Source: Alphaproteobacteria bacterium
Lineage (GTDB): Bacteria > Pseudomonadota > Alphaproteobacteria > Rhizobiales > Xanthobacteraceae
Direction: 5' to 3'
Length of the DNA: 64,000 nt
Assembly (NCBI GenBank): GCA_005884765.1
Contig: VAZV01000152.1
Location: 28,744 to 92,743, forward strand
Every line of letters begins with the position of its first letter. Position 1 is the first letter of the stretch. A program made the translations under genes and the position numbers. Below are positions 26,067-34,340 of this stretch, piece by piece. A model generated the notes under the pieces. That model was not told where the DNA came from. It searched no databases and worked only from the letters and a program-made list of their open reading frames with translations.

Positions 26067-27080
26067 TCATCCATTGCGGAATGCATAGGCGTAGCCGTTG
26101 ATCGCGGGCGCGCCGCCAAGATGCGCGTAAAGGATCTTCGATCCCACGGGGAAATAGCCCTTGTTGACGAGGTCGATCATGCCCTGCATGGATTTTCCTT
26201 CATAGACGGGATCGGTGATCATGCCTTCGAGGCGCGCGCACAGCCGGATGGCCTCCTTGGTCTCGGCCGACGGGACGCCGTAGGCCGGATAGGCATAGTC
26301 CTCGACCAGCACGACATCGTCCACGACGATCTCCTTTCCGAGCTCAACCAGCTTTGCGGTATCTCTCGCGATCGCAAGCACCTGCGCCTTGGTCTGCGCG
26401 GGCGTAAAGGAGGCGTCGATGCCAATCACCTTGCGTTCGCGGCCGTCCTTGGCGAAGCCGACCAGCATGCCGGCATGGGTCGAACCGGTGACGGTGCAGA
26501 CTACGATGTAGTCGAAGGCAAACCCAAGCTGCCTTTCCTGTGCCCGCACCTCTTCGGCGAAGCCGACATAGCCAAGGCCGCCATATTTGTGCACAGAGGC
26601 GCCGGCCGGGATCGCGTAGGGCTTGCCGCCCTTGGCCTTCACATCAGCAATCGCTGCTTCCCAGCTCTGCCGGATGCCAATGTCGAATCCCTCGTCGACC
26701 ATTTCGACGTCCGCTCCCATGATGCGGCTCAACAGGATGTTGCCGACCCGGTCATAGACCGCGTCCTCATGCGGCACCCAGCTTTCCTGGACCAACCGGC
26801 ATTTCATGCCGATCTTGGCCGCAACGGCCGCAACCATGCGCGTGTGGTTCGACTGCACGCCGCCGATCGAGACCAGCGTGTCGGCGTTGGAGGCGATCGC
26901 ATCGGGGATGATGTATTCGAGCTTGCGCAGCTTGTTGCCGCCGAAGGCGAGCCCCGAATTGCAGTCCTCGCGTTTGGCGTAGAGCTCGACCTTGCCGCCC
27001 AGATGGGCGCCGAGCCGTTCCAGCTTCTCGATATGGGTGGGTCCGAAAGTGAGGGGATAGCGTTCGAATTTTTCCAGCAT
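26067..27080 (-). CDS. acdS: 1-aminocyclopropane-1-carboxylate (ACC) deaminase
   Basis: A 337-residue PLP enzyme that splits the ethylene precursor ACC into ammonia and 2-oxobutanoate, lowering plant ethylene. The start at 27078-27080 gives [14 protein letters not shown], the usual N terminus, although the frame is open 13 codons further. The PLP lysine lies in [11 protein letters not shown] and the phosphate/ACC loop in [13 protein letters not shown]294 (PVYEGKS) and L321 (YAHLGGAP) correspond to E295/L322, which separate true ACC deaminases from D-cysteine desulfhydrases. The Lrp-type gene acdR lies divergently about 165 bp away, the usual arrangement in rhizobia, and is expected to activate acdS. 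Confidence 0.96.
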   Translation of the reverse strand: MLEKFERYPLTFGPTHIEKLERLGAHLGGKVELYAKREDCNSGLAFGGNKLRKLEYIIPDAIASNADTLVSIGGVQSNHTRMVAAVAAKIGMKCRLVQESWVPHEDAVYDRVGNILLSRIMGADVEMVDEGFDIGIRQSWEAAIADVKAKGGKPYAIPAGASVHKYGGLGYVGFAEEVRAQERQLGFAFDYIVVCTVTGSTHAGMLVGFAKDGRERKVIGIDASFTPAQTKAQVLAIARDTAKLVELGKEIVVDDVVLVEDYAYPAYGVPSAETKEAIRLCARLEGMITDPVYEGKSMQGMIDLVNKGYFPVGSKILYAHLGGAPAINGYAYAFRNG

Positions 27081-27246
27081 GCGAGTGGCCTTCGGTCCTG
27101 GCGGCTCCAATATTTCCAATATCTAACATCGCCGACTGGAAAGGTGCTCTCGAAATGATCCCATCAAATTGCTAGCTTGCGTGATTTCTAACATCAACTG
27201 CGCGAATTACCTTCGGATGAGCAGCCAAAATACGGAAGATTCTTCC

Positions 27247-27711
27247 ATGCCCGCGGAAATTGACCGGATCGACCTGAAAATGCTGCGGCTGCTGCAAGGC
27301 AGTGGACGGCTTTCCAACGCCGAGCTGGCGCAGCTCGTCAACGTCAGCCCCGCGACCTGTCATCGCCGCACCCAACAGCTATTCGAGAAGGGTTACATCA
27401 AAAGCGTTCGCGCGATCGTCGTGCCGCAAAAGGTCGCAAGGGGCGCGCTGGTCATGGTCGGCGTCGTGCTCGATCGCTCGACCCCCGAGAGCTTCGCAGC
27501 GTTCGAAAAAGCCGTTGCGAAATTGAAATTCATCCTCGATTGCCACCTGGTCGCCGGCGACTTCGACTATTTCCTGAAAATCAGGGTGCAGGACATGGCG
27601 GATTTCAACCGCATCCATGGCGACCAGTTGATTGCGCTGCCGGGCGTCCGGCAGACGCGAACATTCTTCGTGATGAAGGAAGTGGTCGACAATGCGCCGC
27701 TGGAATTCTGA
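27247..27711 (+). CDS. acdR: Lrp/AsnC-type regulator of ACC deaminase
   Basis: A 154-residue feast/famine regulator: N-terminal HTH (DRIDLKMLRLLQGSGRLSNAELAQLVNVSPATCHRRTQQL, about 5-45) and C-terminal RAM/AsnC ligand domain (VGVVLDRSTPESFAAFEKAV to GVRQTRTFFVMKEV). The start at 27247 has GGAAG eight bases upstream; an earlier ATG at 27217 (ten codons more) is possible but has no clear ribosome-binding site. Position divergent to acdS identifies it as AcdR, which senses ACC with other proteins and activates acdS. The intergenic region should hold its operator; I could not mark a specific box. Confidence 0.92.
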   Translation: MPAEIDRIDLKMLRLLQGSGRLSNAELAQLVNVSPATCHRRTQQLFEKGYIKSVRAIVVPQKVARGALVMVGVVLDRSTPESFAAFEKAVAKLKFILDCHLVAGDFDYFLKIRVQDMADFNRIHGDQLIALPGVRQTRTFFVMKEVVDNAPLEF

Positions 27712-27753
27712 TCCATCGACAATATCGTCGCTTCGAGACTCGAAAGTCCGCGC

Positions 27754-27859
27754 CTAAAGCGCGATGAGATTACGTTAGATCCGTCATCGCGCTTTAGGTT
27801 TTTGATTGAGCATGATCTTTTCGGAAAACCGGTGTCCACTTTTCCGGATCGTGCTCTAG
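27754..27859. repeat. Double-hairpin dispersed repeat, copy 2
   Basis: A 106-bp copy of the element at 24597. First stem here is AAAGCGCGATGA / TCATCGCGCTTT; relative to copy 1 a G:C pair has become C:G, a compensatory change. The second hairpin is almost identical (one mismatch creates GATCGTGCTC). The right-hand CTAG again supplies the TAG stop of the leftward gene ending at 27856. Confidence 0.9.
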
Positions 27860-30639
27860 TGGCCGGTGGATTGTCGGTTCATTCTCTCCAACACCTCGCC
27901 CATCGCATCGAACTGCGCGCCGAAGCCTTTCCAATCGCCGGACTTCAATCGCTCGACCGCTTGATTGTAGCGATCGAGCGCTTCCTGCGCCTGACTTGCC
28001 GCCGGGTTCGTGGGGGGCGTCTCTCCCGTCGCGCTTGAGACTGCCGGCGCCGGACCAGGTCCTGCAAACAGCGCCGCCAACGCCTCGGCGAGCGTCTCCT
28101 TCATCACGACATGTTCGCCGTAGGCGGCGATCACGCGTTTGAGCTCCGGCAGGTGTCCATGCTCCGCTCGCAAATAGAGCGGCGAAACATAAAGAACCGA
28201 GTTCTCGATCGGGATCACCAGCAGGTTAGCGCCGCGTATCACCCGCGAGCCCATCTGATTCCAAAGCGTGAGTTGTTGTGATATTTCCGTAGTCTGATTG
28301 ATCCTCGCCTCGATCTGGAATGGCCCATAGACGAGCTTGTCCTTGGGGAACTCGTAGACGATCAGCTTGCCGTAGTCGGGCGGGTCACAACGCGCAGCGA
28401 GCCATGCGATCATGTTGTCGCGCCGGCTCGGCACCATCGGAAGCATGAGGAAGAACTCGGCCTGCGGCTCGCCGGGCAACCGCATGATGATGTAATAAGG
28501 CGTCATCATCGCCGTGCCGTCGCCGCCCGGCTGTCGCGGGAACTGCCAGAAATCCTCGCGGTTGTAGAAAACGTCGGCCGTCTCCATGTGATAGGTTTGA
28601 TATAGCCGCGCCTGGATCAGGAACAGATCCTCCGGATAGCGAATGTGCTTCTTCAAGTCTGGAGGCATGGCCGTGAACGGCTTGAACAGATTCGGAAAGA
28701 TGCGCTGGTAGATCGCGGCAATCGGATCGCCGGGGTCGATCAGATAGAAGTCGACGGCCCCATTATAAGCATCGACGACGACCTTCACCGAGTTGCGAAT
28801 GTAGTTGAGATCGAACTCGCGCATAGGCTGCGCCGAGGGGAAATAGGAACTCGTCGTGTAGGCGTCCTGCATCCAGAACATCCGCCCATTGCTGATCACC
28901 AGATAAGGATCATGATCGAGCCTGAGGAATGGAGCGATCGTACGCACCCGTTCCCGGATATTGCGCCGGATCATGATCCGGCTATCGGCCGTGACATAGC
29001 TTGAGAGAACCAGGTTCGCGTCGTTGAAGTAGTAAGCGAACAGCGTTCGCCAGCCCAATGCTCCGATCGGAACGCCGCCGGCGCCGTCATAGGCCGCATA
29101 GACGTTGTCCTTCCCCTTCGGATAATCGAATTCCGGTATGCTGGACTTGACGATGACATAGTCGTCGCTCTCTTCACCGAAGTAGATGCGGGGCTCGTCG
29201 ATTTTGGGACCGCCGTCTGCAACGGGCGGAATATCCCGCAAGTAGAAGAACGGCAGGCCTTCAGTGGTCTTGCGGGTGACCGGGCTCATCACCGCGCCAT
29301 TGCCGTGCGTAAACAGCACGTGGCGGTTGACCCAGGTCTGGGCGTTCGGCGGCAGCAGGGAGGACCGCAGTTCGCGCGCCGAGAGCATCACGCTCTGGTA
29401 GGAACCATCGAGCCAGTAGCGATCAACGTCGAAATCATGGAATTTATAGTAAGTGCGGATTTCCTGCAGTTGCGCATAGGTATCCGACAAGGGCAGCCAA
29501 TCCCACAGCCTGATATTGTCGATGGTCGCCTTGTTGGCCTCCAGCGTCTGGAAGGTGAGCTTCTGTTCGGCGGCAAATGGCTTGGCCGCGATCTGATCGA
29601 GATTGTAGGCCTTTCGGGTGAACGCGATATTGCGCTCGATATAGGGCTTCTCCAGCTGCAACTCGGTCGGCTTGACAAAAAAGTGCCGGAACAGCGCCGG
29701 GACCGCGCTAGACAGCAGAAGAGAGCCAGCGCCGACGAGCAGGAACGCGGCGACGAGAAGCCGATAAGTGCGCGTCCGCAAGTTTGCCCACGCGGTGAAC
29801 GCCGCGATGATCGATAGGGCGATCATGAGCCACAGGCCGGGCAACCCCACATGGATGTCGGTGTAGCTTGCGCCGACGACCACACCGTTGTCGCCGTAGA
29901 GCAAGAGATAGCGGTCGAGACCATAGGACCAGGCCTTCACCGCGAACAAAACACCGGCCAGCGCCGAGCCGTGCGCAATCACTGTCGGCGACACGGATCG
30001 GTGGTGAACGTCGTATTCGATGTCGCCGCGCGCCCAATAGATGGCTGCGGCGAAAAGCGCGCTCAGGACGATTGCGAGCAGCATCCAGTTTTTGATCGCG
30101 ATATAGGCGGGTAGCGAGAACAGATAGAAGCCGATGTCCTTGTTGTAGAGCGGATCGTCCGCGCCAAATGGCACGTGATAGAGAAATTGCAGCAGGACGC
30201 TCCAGTTGCCGGCCTCGCTCGCTGCGACCAGCACGGCGAGCACACCTGCGCCGCCCGCGGCAAGGCCGGGCCACGGCAGTCGATCGCGTATGAGCGAGCG
30301 CAGGTCGGGCGGCGCGTGGCCCGCTGGGTTCCACGCGGAGGCGGTAACAGTCGGGGTCGATTGCCGCCGGGAAAATCGCACCGCGAACAATCCGTTCAGC
30401 CAAAGGATGACGGCGGTCGCCGTGAAAACGGCGAAAAAGACCGCGGCCTTGGCGCCAATGCTGACCAGGAAAACCTGCAAATAACCGATCGAGGAAAACC
30501 ACAGCCAATCGACCAGGAAGTCGCTCGCGAGATCGAGCAGGATCAGGCAAATCCCGATGACGACGGCCGCAACGATGAGCTTGACCACGGCGTGTTGCCT
30601 TGGTGCCCTCCGCCCGGGTCCGCTGATCCCGATCGTCAT
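27856..30639 (-). CDS. UPF0182 family large membrane protein
   Basis: A 927-residue integral membrane protein of the widely conserved but uncharacterised UPF0182/COG1615 family. Seven or so hydrophobic segments lie in the first 330 residues (starting VVKLIVAAVVIGICLIL), followed by a long extracytoplasmic part with family motifs such as DVDRYWLDG, FTHGNGAVMSPV, YFGEESDDYVIV and LPMVPSRRDNMIAWLAARCDPPDYG. An open frame reaches 30807, but the ATG at 30637-30639 gives the usual family N terminus; no strong ribosome-binding site is visible. A Pro/Ala-rich tail (about 860-900) precedes a helical end. Its stop comes from the adjacent repeat. Confidence 0.93.
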   Translation of the reverse strand: MTIGISGPGRRAPRQHAVVKLIVAAVVIGICLILLDLASDFLVDWLWFSSIGYLQVFLVSIGAKAAVFFAVFTATAVILWLNGLFAVRFSRRQSTPTVTASAWNPAGHAPPDLRSLIRDRLPWPGLAAGGAGVLAVLVAASEAGNWSVLLQFLYHVPFGADDPLYNKDIGFYLFSLPAYIAIKNWMLLAIVLSALFAAAIYWARGDIEYDVHHRSVSPTVIAHGSALAGVLFAVKAWSYGLDRYLLLYGDNGVVVGASYTDIHVGLPGLWLMIALSIIAAFTAWANLRTRTYRLLVAAFLLVGAGSLLLSSAVPALFRHFFVKPTELQLEKPYIERNIAFTRKAYNLDQIAAKPFAAEQKLTFQTLEANKATIDNIRLWDWLPLSDTYAQLQEIRTYYKFHDFDVDRYWLDGSYQSVMLSARELRSSLLPPNAQTWVNRHVLFTHGNGAVMSPVTRKTTEGLPFFYLRDIPPVADGGPKIDEPRIYFGEESDDYVIVKSSIPEFDYPKGKDNVYAAYDGAGGVPIGALGWRTLFAYYFNDANLVLSSYVTADSRIMIRRNIRERVRTIAPFLRLDHDPYLVISNGRMFWMQDAYTTSSYFPSAQPMREFDLNYIRNSVKVVVDAYNGAVDFYLIDPGDPIAAIYQRIFPNLFKPFTAMPPDLKKHIRYPEDLFLIQARLYQTYHMETADVFYNREDFWQFPRQPGGDGTAMMTPYYIIMRLPGEPQAEFFLMLPMVPSRRDNMIAWLAARCDPPDYGKLIVYEFPKDKLVYGPFQIEARINQTTEISQQLTLWNQMGSRVIRGANLLVIPIENSVLYVSPLYLRAEHGHLPELKRVIAAYGEHVVMKETLAEALAALFAGPGPAPAVSSATGETPPTNPAASQAQEALDRYNQAVERLKSGDWKGFGAQFDAMGEVLERMNRQSTGH

Positions 30640-31041
30640 CGTTGGATGATAGCCGAAAGGAGGAACGCTCGCCGCTTGATTCGTAGATTCGTAGTTGCGA
30701 TCGCGGGTCCGGCGCGGGCGCTCGAAGCTCCGTAGCTGCGGCGGCGCTGCCTCCTTTCGCGGGGCATGAATTTTCTCGGGGGTTGAACATGGCGTTCGAC
30801 CCGTCATGCGGCAATGCCGCGCGGGTCTAGCGTCTACCCCACGCGCGATGGCGCCGGTGCTGAGCTCGACACGAGCAATTCGGCCGGGAGAGTCGACTTG
30901 AATTGCTGCCGAGGGGCACCCGTGAAAACCCGGTGTCCGCAGATTCCACTCGCGAGGACGTCACAACTGACCCCGAGCTGGGAGAAACTAACGCAAATTT
31001 TAAGGGCTCCGGCCGCTGGTTAACAACCCCGGCGCTGCCTA

Positions 31042-32184
31042 ATGACTTTCCTGTGGCTATGGCATGAAATTGGCATGACACCGCAGGAAGTGGAGCCTAT
31101 TGTGTTTGGCGAGGGTCGTTTGGGGGATTTTGGGGTGTTCATCGTCGGCGCGATGGCGTGGCGTGAGGGGCGGAACGGACCACGCCTTGAGGCGGCCTCG
31201 TCTCCGGGCATTTCATTTACATTGGTCCGTTCTGCGCCGCGCGGGCAAATGCTGGAGCTTGTGCGATCCGGCGCGAGCGTCGTCCTGGACCTGCATTTGC
31301 CGACGGACCGGCCGGATCTTTTCCTGAGCTGCCGCATCGACCTCGGTTCGCAGGATTTGCCGCTTCTCCGGCGATCGTTTCAACAAACCGCAAATCATCG
31401 CTCCTCGGCACTGGCGATTGCCGGGATGACGTTGTTGCTCGCGATCTGCGGCTGGATTGTCGGCGGAACCGAGGGGGTGCATCGGGCGCTGACAGGAGGC
31501 GCGCCGCGGCAAGACGGTTCGGCAATCCGGCACGAAACCATCTTCCGGTGGTTCGGCGCCCGGCTGCTGCGTCCCGCCGAACTGCCCGAATTGTTCAACA
31601 TGCTGGCGGAGGTCTGCCACCGGGCTCGCTTGTCCCGTTTGCCGGACCTCTATTGCCTTCCGGCACCTCACGATATGAATGCCTACGCTTTGGGGGGCCC
31701 GGATGGCGCCGCCATCATCTTGACCGAGGGTTTGCTGCGCGGCATGACGCGCGAGGAGATCGCCGGCATTCTCGCCCACGAGGTCGCCCATATCCGCAAC
31801 AATGATGTGTGGACGATGAGTTGGGCGGCGGCACTGCATCGTTCGATCGAATGGACCTCGCTGGCTGGTCTCGCATTGTTGCGGGCGCAACATGGAGGCC
31901 TGGCTGTCAGTCGGCCGCTGGCAGCACTGTTGCGCGCCGCTCCCTCGGTCGCGCAGTTGCTTCGCCTGGCGCTGTCGCGCAGCCGCGAATTGGACGCCGA
32001 TGCCACCGCGCTCGAATTGACCGGAGACTGGCAAGCGTTGATCGCAGCGCTCGACAAATTGGAACGCCACCACTCAGGTTTCGCGGTCCACTCGCTTGCT
32101 GCACGCGACGACGGTTCAATGCGTCTGCTTCGCAGCCATCCCGCGACTTCAGAGCGGGTCGGCGCCCTGCTCAACCTTGCCTAA
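31042..32184 (+). CDS. M48-family zinc metallopeptidase, membrane-associated
   Basis: A 380-residue HtpX/Ste24-type peptidase. The zinc motif HEVAH is at 246-250 (ILAHEVAHIRNND) and the third ligand is the glutamate in SRSRELDADATAL, as expected for the family. One membrane segment at about 123-140. The N-terminal 110 residues are not typical of HtpX and may form a small soluble domain. An internal ATG at 31075 is a possible start. M48 enzymes degrade misfolded membrane proteins or process lipoproteins; which applies here is unknown. Confidence 0.88.
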   Translation: MTFLWLWHEIGMTPQEVEPIVFGEGRLGDFGVFIVGAMAWREGRNGPRLEAASSPGISFTLVRSAPRGQMLELVRSGASVVLDLHLPTDRPDLFLSCRIDLGSQDLPLLRRSFQQTANHRSSALAIAGMTLLLAICGWIVGGTEGVHRALTGGAPRQDGSAIRHETIFRWFGARLLRPAELPELFNMLAEVCHRARLSRLPDLYCLPAPHDMNAYALGGPDGAAIILTEGLLRGMTREEIAGILAHEVAHIRNNDVWTMSWAAALHRSIEWTSLAGLALLRAQHGGLAVSRPLAALLRAAPSVAQLLRLALSRSRELDADATALELTGDWQALIAALDKLERHHSGFAVHSLAARDDGSMRLLRSHPATSERVGALLNLA

Positions 32185-32792
32185 TGACCCGCAACGTGAC
32201 TTGTAATGCAACGTGAATTGCGCCGCTGACATCTAGTCGAATTAGGTCAATGTGTTTGCCGAATGCGCGACGAACAACGCCGCGATTGAAACCGGCACAT
32301 TGTTTTCACAAAAATATCGCGAGACCTCCGCAAAAAAAAGCCGCCGCGACGTTGCATTGTGGAGCGAGGGTTCTTATAAGAAAAAAATTATAAGAAGGAA
32401 AATCGGGAGCAAGCACCCAAACGCAGAGCACCCAGACGAGGGTTAGCTCACAACCAGGATGAACGTGGAAGGCCACGACAGTTCTGAACTTGCAGTTCCC
32501 TTTCTACGTTGTCCCACTATCAATCCGTTTGCCCAAGATAATGTATCTCTCGCCCATGAAGCGACAGAGACGATGACGGATATGGGCTGAATCGTTTTTG
32601 CACAAAACCGGTTCCGATTGATTGATCTCGATTGAGCAATCGAGCGCGAACGCGTGCGCCATACGGCGGTGACGTGGTTGCGCTCGTCGCGAAGCGTTCG
32701 GTTGCGAAGATCAGGTCGAGTGCGAAGACGAGAAGACATCGTCTTCGTTCGTTGTGGGCTGAGGGCATCAACCATCGCAAGGAGAACAAGCG
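32185..32792 (+). promoter_or_regulatory. Long leader/intergenic region upstream of the low-complexity protein operon
   Basis: 608 bp without a credible gene. Around 32320-32400 it is A-rich (CAAAAAAAAG, then TTATAAGAAAAAAATTATAAGAAGGA), unlike the GC-rich neighbourhood. A perfect 9-bp hairpin CGAAGACGA / TCGTCTTCG (32723-32747) lies 46 bases before the ATG at 32793, with AAGGAG at 32780. The promoter of the operon must be here, but I could not match a known sigma consensus. Confidence 0.5.
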
Positions 32793-33632
32793 ATGACCTA
32801 CTTCGATATCCAGCAACAAAATCCCGCGCATTCGCAGTTCAATCCGCAAGGGTTTCCCCAAGCCGGCCAGCCCTATGGCGCCTGGAGCAATATGCCGTTG
32901 ATGCAGGCTATGGGCGGCCATGGATTTGGCGGTTATGGACAGGGCGGTTACGGACAAGGGCAAGCGGCATACGGCCAGCAATACGGCCAATATGGCGGTC
33001 AGCCCGGCATCGGCGCCTTCGGCTGGGGCCAGCAGCAACCGCAGTGGGCTCAGTGGGGCGGCCAGCAACAGCGCCAGCTTTCGCAGCAGGATGTAAATGA
33101 GGTGGTACGGCAATTGGTGCCGGCGCTGCCTCAGATCCTGGCGCAGGCCCAGCAGCCATACGGAGCGATCGGCCACGCGGCATTCGGCCAGGCGCCGCGG
33201 CAGTTGAGCCAGCAGGATGTCAACGAAGTGGTCCGCCAGCTGTTGCCGATCGTGCCACAGATCGTTGGGATGCTGCAGAACCAACCGCAGCTGCAATACG
33301 CCGCCATGCTGGGCGGGCAAGGTTTCGGTCAGCAAGGCTTCGGTCAGCAAGGCTTGGGTCAGCTAGGCTTGGGCCAGCAAGGCTTCGGTCAGCAAGGTTT
33401 GGGCCAGTATGGCCTCGGCCAATATGGCCAGGGTCAATTCGGCCAGGGCGGTTTCGGGACGCCGTTTGGCGCGCCGCAATTCCAGTCGGCGTTCGGCGGC
33501 CTGTCCGGCTGGGGACAACAACAGCGGCAATTGACGCAGCAGGATGTCGCTGACGTCACGCGCCAGCTGATCGGCGTGATTCCCCAAGTCATCGGTAACC
33601 TTCAGGCTTTCAATCAGCAGCGGATGATCTGA
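32793..33632 (+). CDS. Gln/Gly/Tyr-rich low-complexity protein with three helix repeats
   Basis: A 279-residue protein I do not recognise. It alternates prion-like, low-complexity segments with three copies of an amphipathic helix. The helices are at about 94-117 (QRQLSQQDVNEVVRQLVPAL), 136-160 (RQLSQQDVNEVVRQLLPIV) and 245-270 (RQLTQQDVADVTRQLIGVI). Between them are Q/G/Y/F-rich stretches; 174-222 is a run of GFGQQ/GLGQQ/GLGQY pentads. There is no signal peptide and no cysteine. AAGGAG precedes the ATG. It is first of an apparent operon with a helix-rich companion, a subtilase and an MscS-type channel. Scaffold, condensate-forming protein or protease substrate are all guesses. Confidence 0.85.
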   Translation: MTYFDIQQQNPAHSQFNPQGFPQAGQPYGAWSNMPLMQAMGGHGFGGYGQGGYGQGQAAYGQQYGQYGGQPGIGAFGWGQQQPQWAQWGGQQQRQLSQQDVNEVVRQLVPALPQILAQAQQPYGAIGHAAFGQAPRQLSQQDVNEVVRQLLPIVPQIVGMLQNQPQLQYAAMLGGQGFGQQGFGQQGLGQLGLGQQGFGQQGLGQYGLGQYGQGQFGQGGFGTPFGAPQFQSAFGGLSGWGQQQRQLTQQDVADVTRQLIGVIPQVIGNLQAFNQQRMI

Positions 33633-33764
33633 CAACAATTCGCTGCCGGCTCCCGCCGGCAATCTGCGGCCGCCGCCCTGTCGCGCGGCGGCCGCCGTTG
33701 ACCGCTATTTGAACGCGCCAACATCAGCGCGCCCCGATGAAGATGAAGATGAAGGAGAACAACC

Positions 33765-34322
33765 ATGGCCGCCTCCAATCCTTCCGCCACAAGCGCTTCG
33801 CAGCCGCCGACGCCCGACATTCAGCAACTCGTCGGGTTGCTTGGCAATTTGATGCCGCTGCTGCTGCGCCTGCAGTCGCAAGTCTTCCCGCAGCAAGCCT
33901 TCCCGCAGCAAGCCTACCCCGAGGGGGCATCGCAGGCTTTCCCGTGGCAAGCCTTCCCATCGCAAGCCTTCGAGCCCTCGTTCCAGGGCGGATTCGGCAA
34001 TTTCGCGATTCCGAACCCGGCACTTGCGAACCCGGCACTTGATCGTCAGGCGGCGGAAAATTTCATCGGCGATATCATCACTGAACAGCTGCGCACGCTC
34101 TCGGCCTATCTGGAAGCCAATGCCGGGCAATATGCCGGCCTTCAGAGTTCCGTTCCGATCGTCACGCAGGCCGCGCACCGGTTCGCGGCGCGAGACTACG
34201 CTCAGGCCTTCAACCTGATTTGGCTGGCATACCGCGCGATCGAAGCGGCCCGGTTGGCCGATCCCAAGGTGCCGCCGCCGCGCGCGGCCTCAGTCGACCA
34301 GACTTTGTCGTCGGTTCATTGA
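33765..34322 (+). CDS. Hypothetical helix-rich companion protein
   Basis: A 185-residue protein without recognised family. N-terminal helix (IQQLVGLLGNLMPLLLRLQ, about 20-38) is similar in character to the helices of the preceding protein; then a low-complexity F-P-Q-Q-A-F/Y run (about 41-75), then a helical C-terminal domain (ENFIGDIITEQLRTLSAYLE and AHRFAARDYAQAFNLIWLAYRAIEAARL). No signal peptide. A purine-rich GAAGGAGAAC lies before the ATG. It is 132 bp after the low-complexity gene and 18 bp before the subtilase gene, so very likely co-expressed with the latter. Confidence 0.82.
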   Translation: MAASNPSATSASQPPTPDIQQLVGLLGNLMPLLLRLQSQVFPQQAFPQQAYPEGASQAFPWQAFPSQAFEPSFQGGFGNFAIPNPALANPALDRQAAENFIGDIITEQLRTLSAYLEANAGQYAGLQSSVPIVTQAAHRFAARDYAQAFNLIWLAYRAIEAARLADPKVPPPRAASVDQTLSSVH

Positions 34323-34340
34323 ATTTTTGGAGGCAACACC

